From Usnea hakonensis (taxonomy: Eukaryota; Ascomycota; Lecanoromycetes; Lecanorales; Parmeliaceae), in the NCBI GenBank assembly GCA_013423325.1, contig BLJB01000134.1:36146-100145 (forward strand): a DNA stretch of 64,000 nt, given 5' to 3'. Under the pieces are notes generated by a model that did no database searches, was not told where the DNA came from, and worked only from the letters and a program-made list of their open reading frames with translations. This document shows positions 10,883 through 21,879 of the stretch, in pieces (the stretch's first letter is position 1; every line of letters begins with the position of its first letter). Both the position numbers and the translations under genes were made by a program.

Positions 10883-11752
10883 TCAATGACTCTGTGCTGC
10901 TACTCTTGAGGCTACCGCAGCCATGCGACCAGTCAAGTATGGGTTTGTAACGAAGACGAAACCACCTTCCTGCTCGTCTGTTCCAGTCATGTAGCCAATG
11001 AGTTGATGGTTGGGTGTTGGTCGCATATGAAGACGGTCGTGCTCTGCCCACCACTCAGCACTATCAGCGCCAGCCAAGTCATGAGACTCTCGGACGTGCT
11101 CGTGATGGAATCGTGTCACGATTATTGGTGTACGACGTGACTGAGGGCTACGGACTTGTCCGCCGTTGAACCGTGTCATGATTTCTTCGCGATTCTGAGA
11201 ACCATGGTCGTAGTTTGTAGGCTCATTGTCAGGCTGTGCATAGAAACCGAACCTGGGTTCGCGACCGTTTCCGGATCGAATAAGTCGACACCCAAGACTA
11301 TCACGAGGGCCGCCGACGACCTCAGGGAACTCACGATCATATACTCTGTGACTCGTCAGTATCAGGTGCTGTTGATAGCTGTCGACGTCATACTCGTTAG
11401 GAAAGCCGCGAGCTCGATTCTCTTGCATTCGGTGGCACCCATGTGTGCGACGCCTCTCTGTGCGCGGATACTCCCCGCGTGGATCATAGGAGCTCGCGCC
11501 TCTTTCTGAGGGTTCTCCTCCTCTGGGGTATTCATGTGTGCGATGTCTCTCTGTGCGCGGATACTCCTCGCGTGGATCATAGGAATTGGGGCCTCTTTCT
11601 GAGGTTTCTCCTCCTCTAGGGTCCTCATATCGTATCATTGCTCTTTCCATGTTGGCATGGCTCCTACGAGAGCTGTGCTCATTACGACGAGGGGCGTTCT
11701 GACGAGGGGTATGATGACGAGGGGCCTGGCCAAAGCCACCACTGTAGCTCAT
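10883..11752 (-). CDS. Arg-rich hypothetical protein with 31-aa tandem repeat
   Basis: Single-exon ORF of 289 aa (start taken at MSYSGGFGQ; an in-frame Met 15 codons upstream is less likely). The N-terminal third is rich in Arg, His, Glu and Pro, probably disordered. It contains two adjacent copies of a 31-residue unit around PRGGEPSERGASSYDPRGEY followed by PRTERRRTHG; the 93-bp DNA repeats lie at about 11441-11620. The C-terminal part (about 125-289) is more globular, with TPIIVTRFHHEHV and FVFVTNPYL. No signal peptide, membrane helix or known domain was recognised. Composition suggests a nuclear or RNA-associated protein, but this is only a guess. Confidence 0.55.
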   Translation of the reverse strand: MSYSGGFGQAPRHHTPRQNAPRRNEHSSRRSHANMERAMIRYEDPRGGETSERGPNSYDPREEYPRTERHRTHEYPRGGEPSERGASSYDPRGEYPRTERRRTHGCHRMQENRARGFPNEYDVDSYQQHLILTSHRVYDREFPEVVGGPRDSLGCRLIRSGNGREPRFGFYAQPDNEPTNYDHGSQNREEIMTRFNGGQVRSPQSRRTPIIVTRFHHEHVRESHDLAGADSAEWWAEHDRLHMRPTPNHQLIGYMTGTDEQEGGFVFVTNPYLTGRMAAVASRVAAQSH

Positions 11753-14700
11753 CTTGTAGACTTGGTGACAGTGGGATTCGGAACTCGATTTAGTCAAGGA
11801 GAGGTGATTCTTAGAAATAGAGACAAGATACTAGAGCGGACTAATGAATTGAAAGAAGGAGAAATTCTCTGGGAAAGTGTGTATTTAAAAACAACGGTGG
11901 AGATTTTGGGCGCTGAAATGCACTGGGGAAGGTGTTGGATAACACATTTGGTATAACATCATGACATAACACATTTGATCCGAACGTCTAGCGCTCAGTC
12001 TTAACAGGACGATGCGTTACACAACACTTTCGAATCGATCATGGGCAGGAAGCCTAGTGCATAACACATTATGGCATAACACATTTGATATTATGTCCAG
12101 TGCTCAATGTTACCAGTGGAGTGCGTTACATAACACCTTCGAGTCGGTCATCGAGAGGAGAATCATTGAGACGATTGGATCAGCGAGGAGGATCAGTCCC
12201 GCAATGTGGCAATCCAAGACAAAAACAGCTCGTCCAATACTCGGAGGGCTCGTCCCCTGCCAGAGTGGCGATCGGATACCACGGGGACATATCGACTGGT
12301 TCGCAATGGTTGCCAGTACTTGCTAGCATTTCCAATGTCAGATCTATAGGTCACTCCACCAAGGAAGACGAGCGTCAATGCTGTGTTATATTGCTACTAG
12401 CGTTACACTTTCGAAACAGTATGGCGCTCGTGCGCTAAATTTGTGGTAGGAGCAAAGTCGACTTTTCTTCATACCCTATTGATACTATCTTTGTTAATAA
12501 ATCTATTTTCGTTGAGCGAAATTAGACGATGGCAGCGCTTGTTCTTCGAATAGAAAAGTACACAGCTATTCTGCATATTCACAGAGATTTCGGCGAGAAA
12601 AAAATGAAGCGTAGCATAGGCCTGGATAGGGTCGACGCTTGATGTTCGGGAAGGGAGTAGACTGTAATCTTTGCCCGATTCGAAATTTATTTTGGGTGCA
12701 GAATGGAGAAGTCCAGCAAGCGTCTTGGAAATGATATGTAGCCTCCAGTCTTATGGTGGTCATGATAGCGTTGATGCGAAGCCGTCAACCATCCCCAAGG
12801 GGGTATGATACGTCCAATCAAGGCATGTGGTGGGAGCCTGAACACCACGTAGTGAGATTTTGGGTAATGCGAATTGAGGCATTGGACACATTTTCCTCAT
12901 TTACCTATCAGCATACTCTCTTTTGAGCTTGAAAATAACACACATAAAAGCTAGAGGATTACCTTGTCTTGAGAGCGACTGTCTCACAAAGTTTTAGAGA
13001 ACGAAACACTGCTGCGGTGTCCTCGATGTGAGTACATAGGATGGCCAATAACACCTCATGTATTGGTAAGTAGATGTGTTAAAGTCGATTCCACTGTAGC
13101 TCGCCATGTCCTGTGTGAAAAAATGCGCCAAGAAACAAGTCTTGCCACCGCCAGTACACTGCGGGTGTCGCAGGCAATGCGAGAGGACTTGGCTTCATTT
13201 CGAAGTAGCCCAAGTCATGAATAGTTGACATAGAACATCAACCAAAAGAAAAGGGGAGAGAGAAAAGCAGCACTGCCCACGATGGTGTGGTACCGAGCGC
13301 CAATCAGAAAGAAATCCAACAAGCGTGCAGGTTTCCCAATGACCAATATGCAGCTTGGAATCGATGACAAATAGCAACGAGAGACTGGGAGAAGACCTGA
13401 ACTACCAACGTCGGGGTAAGACGCCGATATGAACATCTCAAGGAGGTCTCCATTCCGGAGCAGACACAATTCCGCAAAGGGGTAGTAAATCGCCTGCTCG
13501 TGGCAATCCGATGCAGCAGCAGACTTATTCGCGCGCGCAGTACAACATAGCAATGTGCAATCTGCAAGCCTCTGGATGCAGTTGCACCAAAACGATTTCT
13601 ATATTTTTCCGCTCAAATTGCGCGACTCTCACATGCATCTGGGCGTCCTTCCCCATTTTTCGAGTTCATAATGTATGTACCGAAAGTTCTCCACTGCTCA
13701 GCCAAAAGAGAGCAGTAGCAAGGTGGTATATATGAGGTACCCAGCTACGGCACACTAGTCCGCGACGCGCCTTTGTATCAGCGCACGGTAGAAATGTCGC
13801 CCAATCATTTCGGTCTTTCCTTGGTCGGCAAAGGTGAATGCAGCGATTTCCTGAAGGTGACGCCTACTCTGTGCTGTCCGGCGGAAGAGAGTGCAGATCG
13901 CTACTGTTCTTTTCTCTGCCATGCTCCGTGGCTAGCATGAGAAAGTGCCGGAAAGGAAAGAGAAAGTGGTGCTATCGGCTATATTGTAGCAGTGGAGCTA
14001 CGGTGACGATGACTTACACTACATTTATGCATCAGATAAGACAAAAAGTTGGAAACGAGGACGTCAGTGTCAGCTCATAAGCCGAATCTTGTCTGTTTTG
14101 GGCGACGAAATCCCGTGAACGCCTCACTGGTCCTGGCTAGGTGCAGAACCAAGACCTGTCTTCGCTTTTTGCCGCGACTGTTGTTGTGGAGAAAGGGCAA
14201 GTATGGAGTAAAATGGTCGTGCGCAATCTTGAAGCTTGCAGTCTGCAGTCTGTAGTCTGCAGGTCAGAGAAGGGCATGATTGCAGAGCGGGGAATAGCCT
14301 TTATTTCCCACCTGTCAAACCGTTTGAACCTCCGGTCAGACCCCTCGGAAGACGACGCTTGGACCAGCAACAGTATCTCGCAGGATTTGTGCAGCCATCT
14401 ATGCATTTATTCTGCCGTTGCAAGTATTGAAGAATGGAATTCCTAATGCAACATTAGCTTTCGCTTCTATAGCACTCGTCCCAAATATGCTAGAATCTAA
14501 GATACAGCTTACTGGCGGTGAGGCTCGTTCAACGAAAAATGTTGGCCTTACTGCTATGTAGATACAATGGGGCGACTATTTTTAGTGACTACGCTACACT
14601 AGGTACACTACTACATGAAAACCTCTGTTACACAAGAACAACCCTACCTACGGAGTACAAGATTACCAACAATCTAAAGACATGGTCCTGAAGCAATTCT

Positions 14701-14812
14701 CTGGCCGTTATTTTCGGAGACAGATTCGCTGCACCCCGCATCTCAATTTCCAAGCCGTCAAGAGTACGTACATTTAATGTTCCGACACCACAAGACTGGA
14801 GCGCGTAAACGC
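11753..14812. other. Gene-poor stretch with a diverged tandem duplication
   Basis: About 3 kb. Apart from the direct repeat at 11965-12151, it holds only short ORFs on both strands without domains or splicing logic. A small CAGTCTG-type repeat cluster lies near 14233-14260. No gene can be supported. Confidence 0.45.
11965..12151. repeat. Imperfect direct repeat, ~77 bp, offset 110 bp
   Basis: Copy 1 at 11965-12042 and copy 2 at 12075-12151 both start CATAACACATTTGAT and end TTCGANTCGNTCAT-like. They share the ATGCGTTACA/GTGCGTTACA core. Differences are mostly transitions. Extra CATAACACATT motifs flank both copies. Confidence 0.7.
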
Positions 14813-14814
14813 TA

Positions 14815-15081
14815 TCCCTTAGATTGGTAAATGGGGTTCAATAAAGCTTGGCAGCACACCAAAAATTCCATTTAACGGTATATTAGAAAAGTCCTCGAAA
14901 CGATATCTATAGATAAAACTTTTGGTTACAAAGTTAAAGAACTTCCTAAATATAATAAGTTTTGTATTGGGAATTTTTTCAAAAAGGTGGTTGTTATTAA
15001 AGGGTAGCGAGTTGAAAAAGGGGACTGTTTTTTATGTTCGGTCGCTTACCCCTGAATATTGAACCCCACCAATCTAAGGGA
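14815..15081. mobile_element. 267-bp MITE with TCCCTTAGATTGG inverted repeats and TA duplication
   Basis: The left end TCCCTTAGATTGGT...GGGGTTCAATA (from 14815) and the right end read in reverse (from 15081) match over about 27 bp apart from a 3-nt insertion in the left copy. TA flanks both sides (14813-14814, 15082-15083). The interior is A+T-rich and has no ORF. A diverged partial copy of its right half lies inverted at about 34012-34125, so this is a dispersed family, probably mobilised by a Tc1/mariner-type transposase not seen here. Confidence 0.8.
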
Positions 15082-15083
15082 TA

Positions 15084-15553
15084 CGCGCTCGATATTGCCG
15101 GGCCCCACCGGTGGCGCGCCTCTAACTCGATATCATTAGTCTTGACCAGGTATTTTCCGAACCATTGGAACCTGATTTGACTCTATCTAGATTTCAGTCA
15201 TCTCAATTTGCTCTCGAAACGAGCCAGACAGCTGGAATGCCCACACGGACCGTTCTAAGCTTCCATGCTATGGGGTCATCTGATCGACATGACGGGTTCT
15301 TTGGGCCTTCCATCCTAGAATGCTTGTTCACTCACTTGTAATTGTGATGTCGCATTGGTTGTCTCGATTTAATGCACGTAATTTGGGTCGACAAGCGTCC
15401 TAATGGTCGTTTGCCGGAACGATCATCTCGTAATACCGTCATCTCGCTGGATTGGATACAAAGCCACGAGTAATCCCCCGAAGATGGGTTGACACAATCT
15501 CTAAAGTATCCACTTTGGATCTCTCCGTCTACCGTTAAGTTTGATCTCTCGTC
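15084..15553. other. Intergenic; presumed promoter of rhodopsin-domain gene
   Basis: 470 bp between the MITE and the start of the next gene. No ORF or motif of note. Confidence 0.4.
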
Positions 15554-17064
15554 ATGTCAAGCGCAGGCCCACCGCCCCTAGGAGGCGATTTGAACAGGGC
15601 TGGCGAGGTGCACGCCTTCACATGGACTTTAGAGACCATATCCCTCATCTTCGTCGCGGGAAGGATGTACTCACGCATAAAGCTTACACGTAACGTCTGG
15701 TGGGACGACTGGTTAATCTGTTTTGCTCTGGTAGGATACTGTTACACCCCAGTAGTGAAGCGGAGAGACGCTAATCAAAGCAGCTGCTCGATGTTGTTGT
15801 CGCTATAATGTGGAGCATATACGCAACCAGTGGCTACGCAAGGCACCTTTACTACCTGACCCCCGCTCAGATTTCGAAGGCATTGGAGCTCAATACAATC
15901 TCACGGTCTTTGTGCATGTTCAGCATTGCCATTGGCAAGATCTCCGTAGCATTCTTAATTGAAAGAATCGCAGGTCCAGCCAACTGGCGGAAGTGGCTGC
16001 TGAGAGGCATTTCCATCAGTATATTCATTTCAGCTGTCATCACCTTTACTCTATTCTATGCCCAGTGTCAGCCTGTAAGCGCCGTCTGGGATAAGGGGAT
16101 GATCAAAGCTGGAACTGGGAGTTGCTGGAATCCCATCCCCGTCAACACTTGGGATCTTGTCATTGCTAGTAGGTCGACCTTTCTGGCATGTAGAATCGAT
16201 GCTAAGCTGCAATTTCTAAGGCTACTGGGCGTTCTTGGATTTCGCTCTGGCCTTGATCCCGGTCGACATCGTATGGAAACTTCAATTGGGCCTGCAGAAG
16301 AAGTTGCTGTTATCTCTCCTTCTCGGTATGGGAGTCTTGTGAGTGATTTGCCTTCATGATTACGACATGGCTGAATCAGTTGTCGAAAGTGCTGGTGCAT
16401 GTGCGGCCGTCAAGACCTCCAAAGTTCCCATAACTGTCAAGGCCAAGACTGATATTACATGTGAGTCAAGTGGGACAGCCTCATATGTTGTTATAGAGGC
16501 TGAAACTCTCATAGGGCAGACTATTGAGTTGCTTATGTGGAACGGGTAAGACTCGGCTGCCAAGTGCCAAGTGTACCTGTCTTGTCACTGGTCTAGTAAG
16601 CTAACAGCCTTATCTATAGTATTGAGATGAACGTCATCATCATAGCAGCCTGTATACCAACCCTTCGACCAGTTTTCCTGGTTCTCTTCCGGCGCCCCGG
16701 TGCCGATAACTTCCGCGCGTCGGTCCGCGAGCGTGGGCGTTCCTCATACTACAGAGCGTCTGAATCCGAAGGATCTAAGAAGGCGACAAAGGGATCCATT
16801 CTTAGCAGTAGAACTTTTGATAGAGCATCACGGGTGATGACTGGAAGTACCGAAGCTATCAACAATAAGGGATCAATGAATGGTGAAGGTGTGGTGCAAG
16901 TTGATAGTAGAGAACTAGGCAGCCGAAACGAAGAGACTGAAGAGGGAGAGTGGGGACACGCTAATGGATCCGGCGTACCAATGACTAACATTGGAAGTCA
17001 CCGGAGTAGCTCTCGTACAGCTGAGAGCGACACCAGATACTTGGAAGAAGAGGTTATGGTTTGA
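15554..17064 (+). CDS. Rhodopsin-domain (PTH11-like) seven-helix integral membrane protein
   Basis: Predicted polytopic plasma-membrane protein of 408 aa; function unknown. Six exons: 15554-15730, 15784-16168, 16221-16338, 16390-16460, 16515-16545 and 16620-17064, joined in frame by introns of 51-74 nt with CTAAC/CTGAA-like branches. Family marks appear in order: WWDDWL after helix 1; SGYARHLYYLTP; GKISVAFLIERI; FYAQCQPVSAVWDKG and GSCWNP on the second extracellular side; DFALALIPVDIVWKLQLGLQ; GACAAVKTSKVP; DITWQTIELLMWNGIEMN and IIIAACIPTLRPVF at helix 7. The C-terminal tail of about 140 residues is Ser/Glu/Arg-rich, as usual in this family. A second member is at 49201-50623. Family call is firm; any ligand or G-protein link is unproven. 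Confidence 0.9.
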
Positions 17065-19511
17065 TGCTCCGATTTTGTGGCTGCTTCCGACGACAAGACT
17101 GAAGCATGAAGTCGAAGACCTCTTTTCCCATCTCATTGACGGCTCTTTCAAGAATTATAATTAATGTCCATAATGACGGCTAGACAGTAGAATAATAAGC
17201 AAAGTCTGACTCATCGCCTCCCATATGACCTGGCCCTCTAGAGGCTTTGTCCCGACTTTGTTCGGACACAGAGCTGATTATATCTAGGATGTCAGGGAAC
17301 ATCAGACCTATGACTACTGTACCTGAATTCTTCACTACGATGATGAGACGGCGGTCTGTGAGGATAGCAGAAGCATCACGTTGTACCACGATGCGACTTA
17401 TGTAGGGTGGAGGCTATCCCCATTTGCGTGTTTCAAAGTTCCGCGCTTGTTGTTGAGCTGCGATACCAAAGGCTGGAGACGGAGAATTTTCAGCTGGTTA
17501 AGGACTAATCGTGCCACTCAGGCAGGCAGGCAGGCCACGTTATGCCGGGAGGAAGATAGAACGAGATTGTTCTTAGATGATGATTTCCAAAAGGGGGGAT
17601 ATCAGGGTGAACGGATGACACGAGAACGATAGAAAGGGAAAGAGGAAGGAAACTTAGTTACGGCACTGTGCAACAAGGAATCCGGCCTTGAACCCAGAGT
17701 AGGGGCCGCAAGGATAGCGCTGCCGCTGGCCTACTAAAACCTGCTTTATCTTACCTGCCTACTATATACTATCAAACCTCGGCGCTTTTCCTTGTTCGCC
17801 TTGCCAAATACTAAGCCAAATCTTTTACCCGTTGCCTCCTCTGACTCTCTGAAAAAGTGCATGCATGTGTAAGAATATTGTCATTCAACGAGATTGGCAG
17901 AGAGCTTCTGCGCCTGCCCGCTTTCGGTCAATCAAAGGGTGCGAATGATTTGCTTGACACGCAGACTTATCAATTGTTGCTGAGGATCCGAGTGCTTATC
18001 TGTCACAGGCGAGGCCCTTATTCCGAATGATTATAGGCTGCAGCTCTTACAAAGTGCATCGGGAGGCAGCAGCTCACTGAGTATGAATCAGCTGGCTGAA
18101 CCGGCGGAAAGCCATGTTGGAGACGAAGGGAGTATGATTGATTGACAGCTTTGTAGTAGGATGAAAGCTACATATGTAAATATAGCTCTTGAAGCCCTTG
18201 CCAAGGCCATGTAAGACCATTTCATTCGTAGGTTAATGAGGTGGAGTGTCGTTTCCAACAAGCCACCTTACTGGGCAAATTGGTGATCTTAATCAGCCTG
18301 GGGTTAGAGGTGATAGACAAGAACTGCCAGAAGATATCAATAGTGATACTTGGAGTTCATGGTTGGGTATTGAGGGGATAGGGTCCGTGGTAGCGGGCTG
18401 GCAGCGTGAGTAGATTGGAACACGCGTTTGATGTGGACGATTCACGTAGGACCGGTAATGTTGAGCCCGATCCATGGGAATCCGAATAATCATAAGGATA
18501 TGCGGTGACGGCGTTGTACTGTGGGGTCTTCAAATGTAGTTCCTGAATTAGCGAGTATGGTATGGCTGGGTATGAGTTCCTATTCTTGTTATGGTGTTTC
18601 GCTGAAGATTGATAGGACTTATCTATTTGTGAAGTATTCCGTTCAGTTTAGGTAGACGCCTTGGACTACTCGTCCTACGCTACCATTACTTAGGTGTGGC
18701 AGAAGAGAGATTGTTAAAGACAAATCAAACGACCTCCTTGGTAGATGCTTCTCGTGGGAGATATACATCATCGCCTTTTACGTTTGCAAATGTCAAACTC
18801 CAATGCTCATTTATTACAAGAAGCCCTGAACGCCTCGGATGCTAATGGCATGATTCTCACGCATTAATCAAAACCACAAAGTCGTCTTGTGCCCCCCCCC
18901 CCCACAAACTCTAGCCAATCGGCATAGTGACGGAGTCTAAGTCCGCCCAAAGAAAACTTATTTGAAACAGACTTACGGCGTGCATTGGCTCTCAGAAGCC
19001 AAGCGGCTAGGAACAGGCAATTTAGTCTTTTGACCTGACTCAAATATCTTTCTTAACACAACTGACATGACAGCTCATCTCTAAGAGCATCATCCTAGTC
19101 TCACAACTCAAAAGCAATGATTTATGTAACGTGAAAGTTTTCCGCCAGAAGATCTGGCCCTATTAATTGAAAAGGGTTCGTCGAGGATGTCTTAACACAT
19201 CCGTGTGTTACGCCATACAGCCTCGTGACACCGCTTAACACAAGGATGCAACACAGCCTCACATACTCTTCGTAGACGCTTCGCTGGGTATTCAAGGCAC
19301 CATACTTTCTAGCGCCTAGCTTGACAATCGATCTTACACTCACAATCCACGAAATTTCTCAATCCTTGAACAGCTCAGGCCTACGGACCCTTTCATAAAG
19401 TTTCGATAGATAGGCTTCGACTTGTGGGTATAGTACTGACTTGCTTTAAAGCGGGTGTATTATTTTCGACTGTATTGGTATTGAAATGTCATGTGTCAGC
19501 ATAGTCTAAGC
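17065..19511. other. Gene-poor stretch
   Basis: About 2.4 kb with short ORFs only (for example 17381-17632 plus, 17180-17389 minus), none with a domain. A run of 12 C lies at 18892-18903. No RNA gene or transposon end recognised. Confidence 0.45.
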
Positions 19512-20090
19512 ATGAGCGAGTCATTCCACGAGACGCTGTCAGACCAGTCCGATGACAGCAAAGAGGGAATTTATCCGGAGACTGGTAAGCTTCAGACCAC
19601 GTTATCTCTGGGAACATGATACTAACATGGTATACGCAGATCGACTTATTGAAGACATGCACGACAGCGAACGTCCCAATCAGCACGATTGCAGCAACGA
19701 TGAAACCTTCCAAGACATGGTCATGACCCCAGAAGATATCGTCACGCACTTTTCCTCCTGGGAAACATCCACAGCATCTCAGCAGAGTACAACAGACTTC
19801 GATACCTTCCATCAGAGAGGTAAGTCACGCTATCAGCTCTCTTTCAGATTCGGTGGGTGTGCCAACAAAAGCACCTAGATCGAGACTGTGACAACTTCCA
19901 ACCTACTCAGCCTTCTTGTAGCAACAACGATATCATCGACACCGGTCTCCCGTCCCCGATGACATACAGTCTCGCCTGGTACTGGGAATGTCATCGCTGC
20001 TATGCTGGAAATAAGAAAAGACGACGTCGGTGCCGCAACCGTGAATGCCGGCACCGCAAATGTGATCGGTGTCATCGATTTCAAGCTTAA
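19512..20090 (+). CDS. Small acidic protein with basic Cys-rich (zinc-ribbon-like) C-terminus
   Basis: Three exons, 19512-19584, 19640-19819 and 19879-20090, joined in frame by introns of 55 and 59 nt (donors GTAAGC and GTAAGT), give 154 aa. The first two thirds are acidic and Ser/Thr-rich. The last about 35 residues carry WECHRCYAGNKKRRRRCRN, then ECRHRKCDRCHRF: CxxC, a basic loop, then Cys/His pairs (C-x4-C, H-x2-C-x2-C), which could bind one or two zinc ions. Very similar short C-terminal W.C..C/C..C.H..C..C tails occur in uncharacterised fungal proteins. The basic cluster could serve as a nuclear signal or nucleic-acid contact (inference). The splice model rests on frame continuity and a meaningful C-terminus. 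Confidence 0.7.
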
Positions 20091-20708
20091 TTTAGGGAGG
20101 AAAGAATTCCCCGATACCCCGTGACTCCAGTCGGGCGAATTCAGAGGGTTCGAAGGAAAGAGAATGGAGGGTCGATCTGTTTCAATTTGAGCTCTCGGCT
20201 TGTATTGAATTGCCGTCATGAGAGACCATAGCAGATCACGCTTGAATGATGTTGGAATCTCATGCGTTTTGTTCCCAAGATTAACATTTCCATTACTGTT
20301 GGTTCGAGGCAGCTTGAAAAGTCTTGTTGAGCGTAGTACTCGTACCAGAATGCATCATTCGAAATATTATCGCCGTAAGGCTCTCATGCGTCCTCCTAGC
20401 ATGCTTCCCTTCTCTTGCATGATATCTCCATGAGTTTGTAGGCATTGAAGGCACAGTGAGACGCAGTCAGTCGACAGAGACCAATCCCAAGGGTAACCTC
20501 AGGTATGTGGACCATGCTAGCGTGTGAAGCAGAGGTGAGACCGGGTAATTTCGGCATATCGTTATTCCGTTGCGACTCTAATCTATAGTTAGCCGTGAAC
20601 GCAAGTGGAGACAGTAAATCCATCCTTAAGTTGCTGCCAAACACGGGCATTTGTCTACTCATACTAACACAGCAACTCGTGCAGTCAGCCTGCATTCAAT
20701 GCCATGCC
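20091..20708. other. Intergenic; promoter region of AlkB-like gene
   Basis: About 620 bp. The frame of the next gene is open upstream to 20595 but begins with GTG and lacks family similarity, so I treat it as leader. No other feature seen. Confidence 0.45.
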
Positions 20709-21485
20709 ATGGACCAGTCAAGCAAGAAACGCAAAGACATCAGTGAATTCTTTACGCCAAATAGCAAGCGTCAGCATCCAGACCAAGTCTTGTCAGGTCC
20801 TCAACATCGACTGGAAGAAGACTCAGAGCCAAGCTTCGCCCATGAAGAAACTTTAGTGCCAGGCTTGGTCCTTTTGCTCAAATTCATAACTCCTACGGAG
20901 GAACGAAGCATACTAAGCTTCCTCAACGACTCTTCAAAATGCACCTGGCGCACAGATCTCAGCCGGCGTACGATGCACTTCGGAGGCACGTATTGCCTCA
21001 TGCCTCCCAGATCCGATGTGTCAAAAAATACAAAGCTCGAGATAATGCAAGCGCTGCCCATACCTTGCGATATGGAATGGCTCATTCAGCGTATGGTCGA
21101 TGCGCATGTCTTTCCTCAAGATCAAAAGCCGCAGTACTGTATTGTCAATGAATATACCGACAATGTGGGCATCTCTGCTCACACAGAGAACTTCCAGTTC
21201 GGAGAGCCAGTTGTGGGACTTAGCTTGCTTTCGGCTTGTCCCATTCGCTTTCATGAGTTGACGGAGCCGTTCGACGGATCAGTACGGAGCGGTAAGGCTG
21301 GTAAGGCGGAGAAGACTGGTAACATGGTGGATGTAAGACTTCCGGGAAGAAGCTTATTGGTGATGAGAGGCGAGAGTAGATGGAAATGGCAGCACGAGAT
21401 TGTAAGGAGTGCGAAGGGAAGAGGCTTAGGGTGGAAGAGGGTCAGTCTGACTTTCAGATACAAGCCTAAAGGCTCGAAACCTTGA
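20709..21485 (+). CDS. AlkB-like Fe(II)/2-oxoglutarate dioxygenase
   Basis: Predicted DNA or RNA repair demethylase-type dioxygenase of 258 aa, intronless; start ATG at 20709 in a GCCATGG context. Fold marks: the substrate-lid segment CTWRTDLSRRTMHFGG, then PQYCIVNEYTDNVG, followed by the metal site H158-T-E160 (the usual HxD is HxE), FGEPVVGLSLLSACPIRF, the second metal His229 in WKWQHEIVRS, and R244/R250 in KRVSLTFRYK for 2-oxoglutarate and substrate. HxD/E is tolerated in the superfamily, so activity is plausible. The N-terminus MDQSSKKRKDISEFF resembles a PCNA-binding PIP box (hydrophobic then FF) followed by basic residues, as in several replication-repair proteins. The insertion SGKAGKAEKTGN before the last strands is Lys/Gly-rich. 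Probably nuclear. Substrate not determinable. Confidence 0.85.
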   Translation: MDQSSKKRKDISEFFTPNSKRQHPDQVLSGPQHRLEEDSEPSFAHEETLVPGLVLLLKFITPTEERSILSFLNDSSKCTWRTDLSRRTMHFGGTYCLMPPRSDVSKNTKLEIMQALPIPCDMEWLIQRMVDAHVFPQDQKPQYCIVNEYTDNVGISAHTENFQFGEPVVGLSLLSACPIRFHELTEPFDGSVRSGKAGKAEKTGNMVDVRLPGRSLLVMRGESRWKWQHEIVRSAKGRGLGWKRVSLTFRYKPKGSKP

Positions 21486-21879
21486 AGCCTACAGTGCGGT
21501 CTCAATACCATCGTTGACAGGAAAAACAAAACCAATCCAGAGTGGCTGTATGATGGACTTCTCTTTGTCTCCGGGAGCCTCTCCGAATTTGGCGCCATAA
21601 TGTGCCAGTAATCAAGATCAACAGATACGAGATTGCTCACTCGCGAAGAACCAGACCAAAATTAAGCGTCTTCATTCCTATCAGGGTACAAGTCTCTAGA
21701 CGAAACACATACCATCTTGCTCGGATTCATCACCATTTTCATGTGGGAATAAGTACTTTCTGGGTTCGTAAACCCTGAAGCTTTGTTCTAGCATGTAAGA
21801 AGGTCTCATTTTTTTCATTAGTTTCATCTTCGGAATAACGATCAGTTGTATATGAGAGCGCCATACAGGTTCAGCGGAT
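21486..21879. other. Convergent intergenic region
   Basis: 394 bp between the 3' ends of the AlkB-like gene (plus) and the permease gene (minus); presumably holds both 3' UTRs. No ORF of note. Confidence 0.5.
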
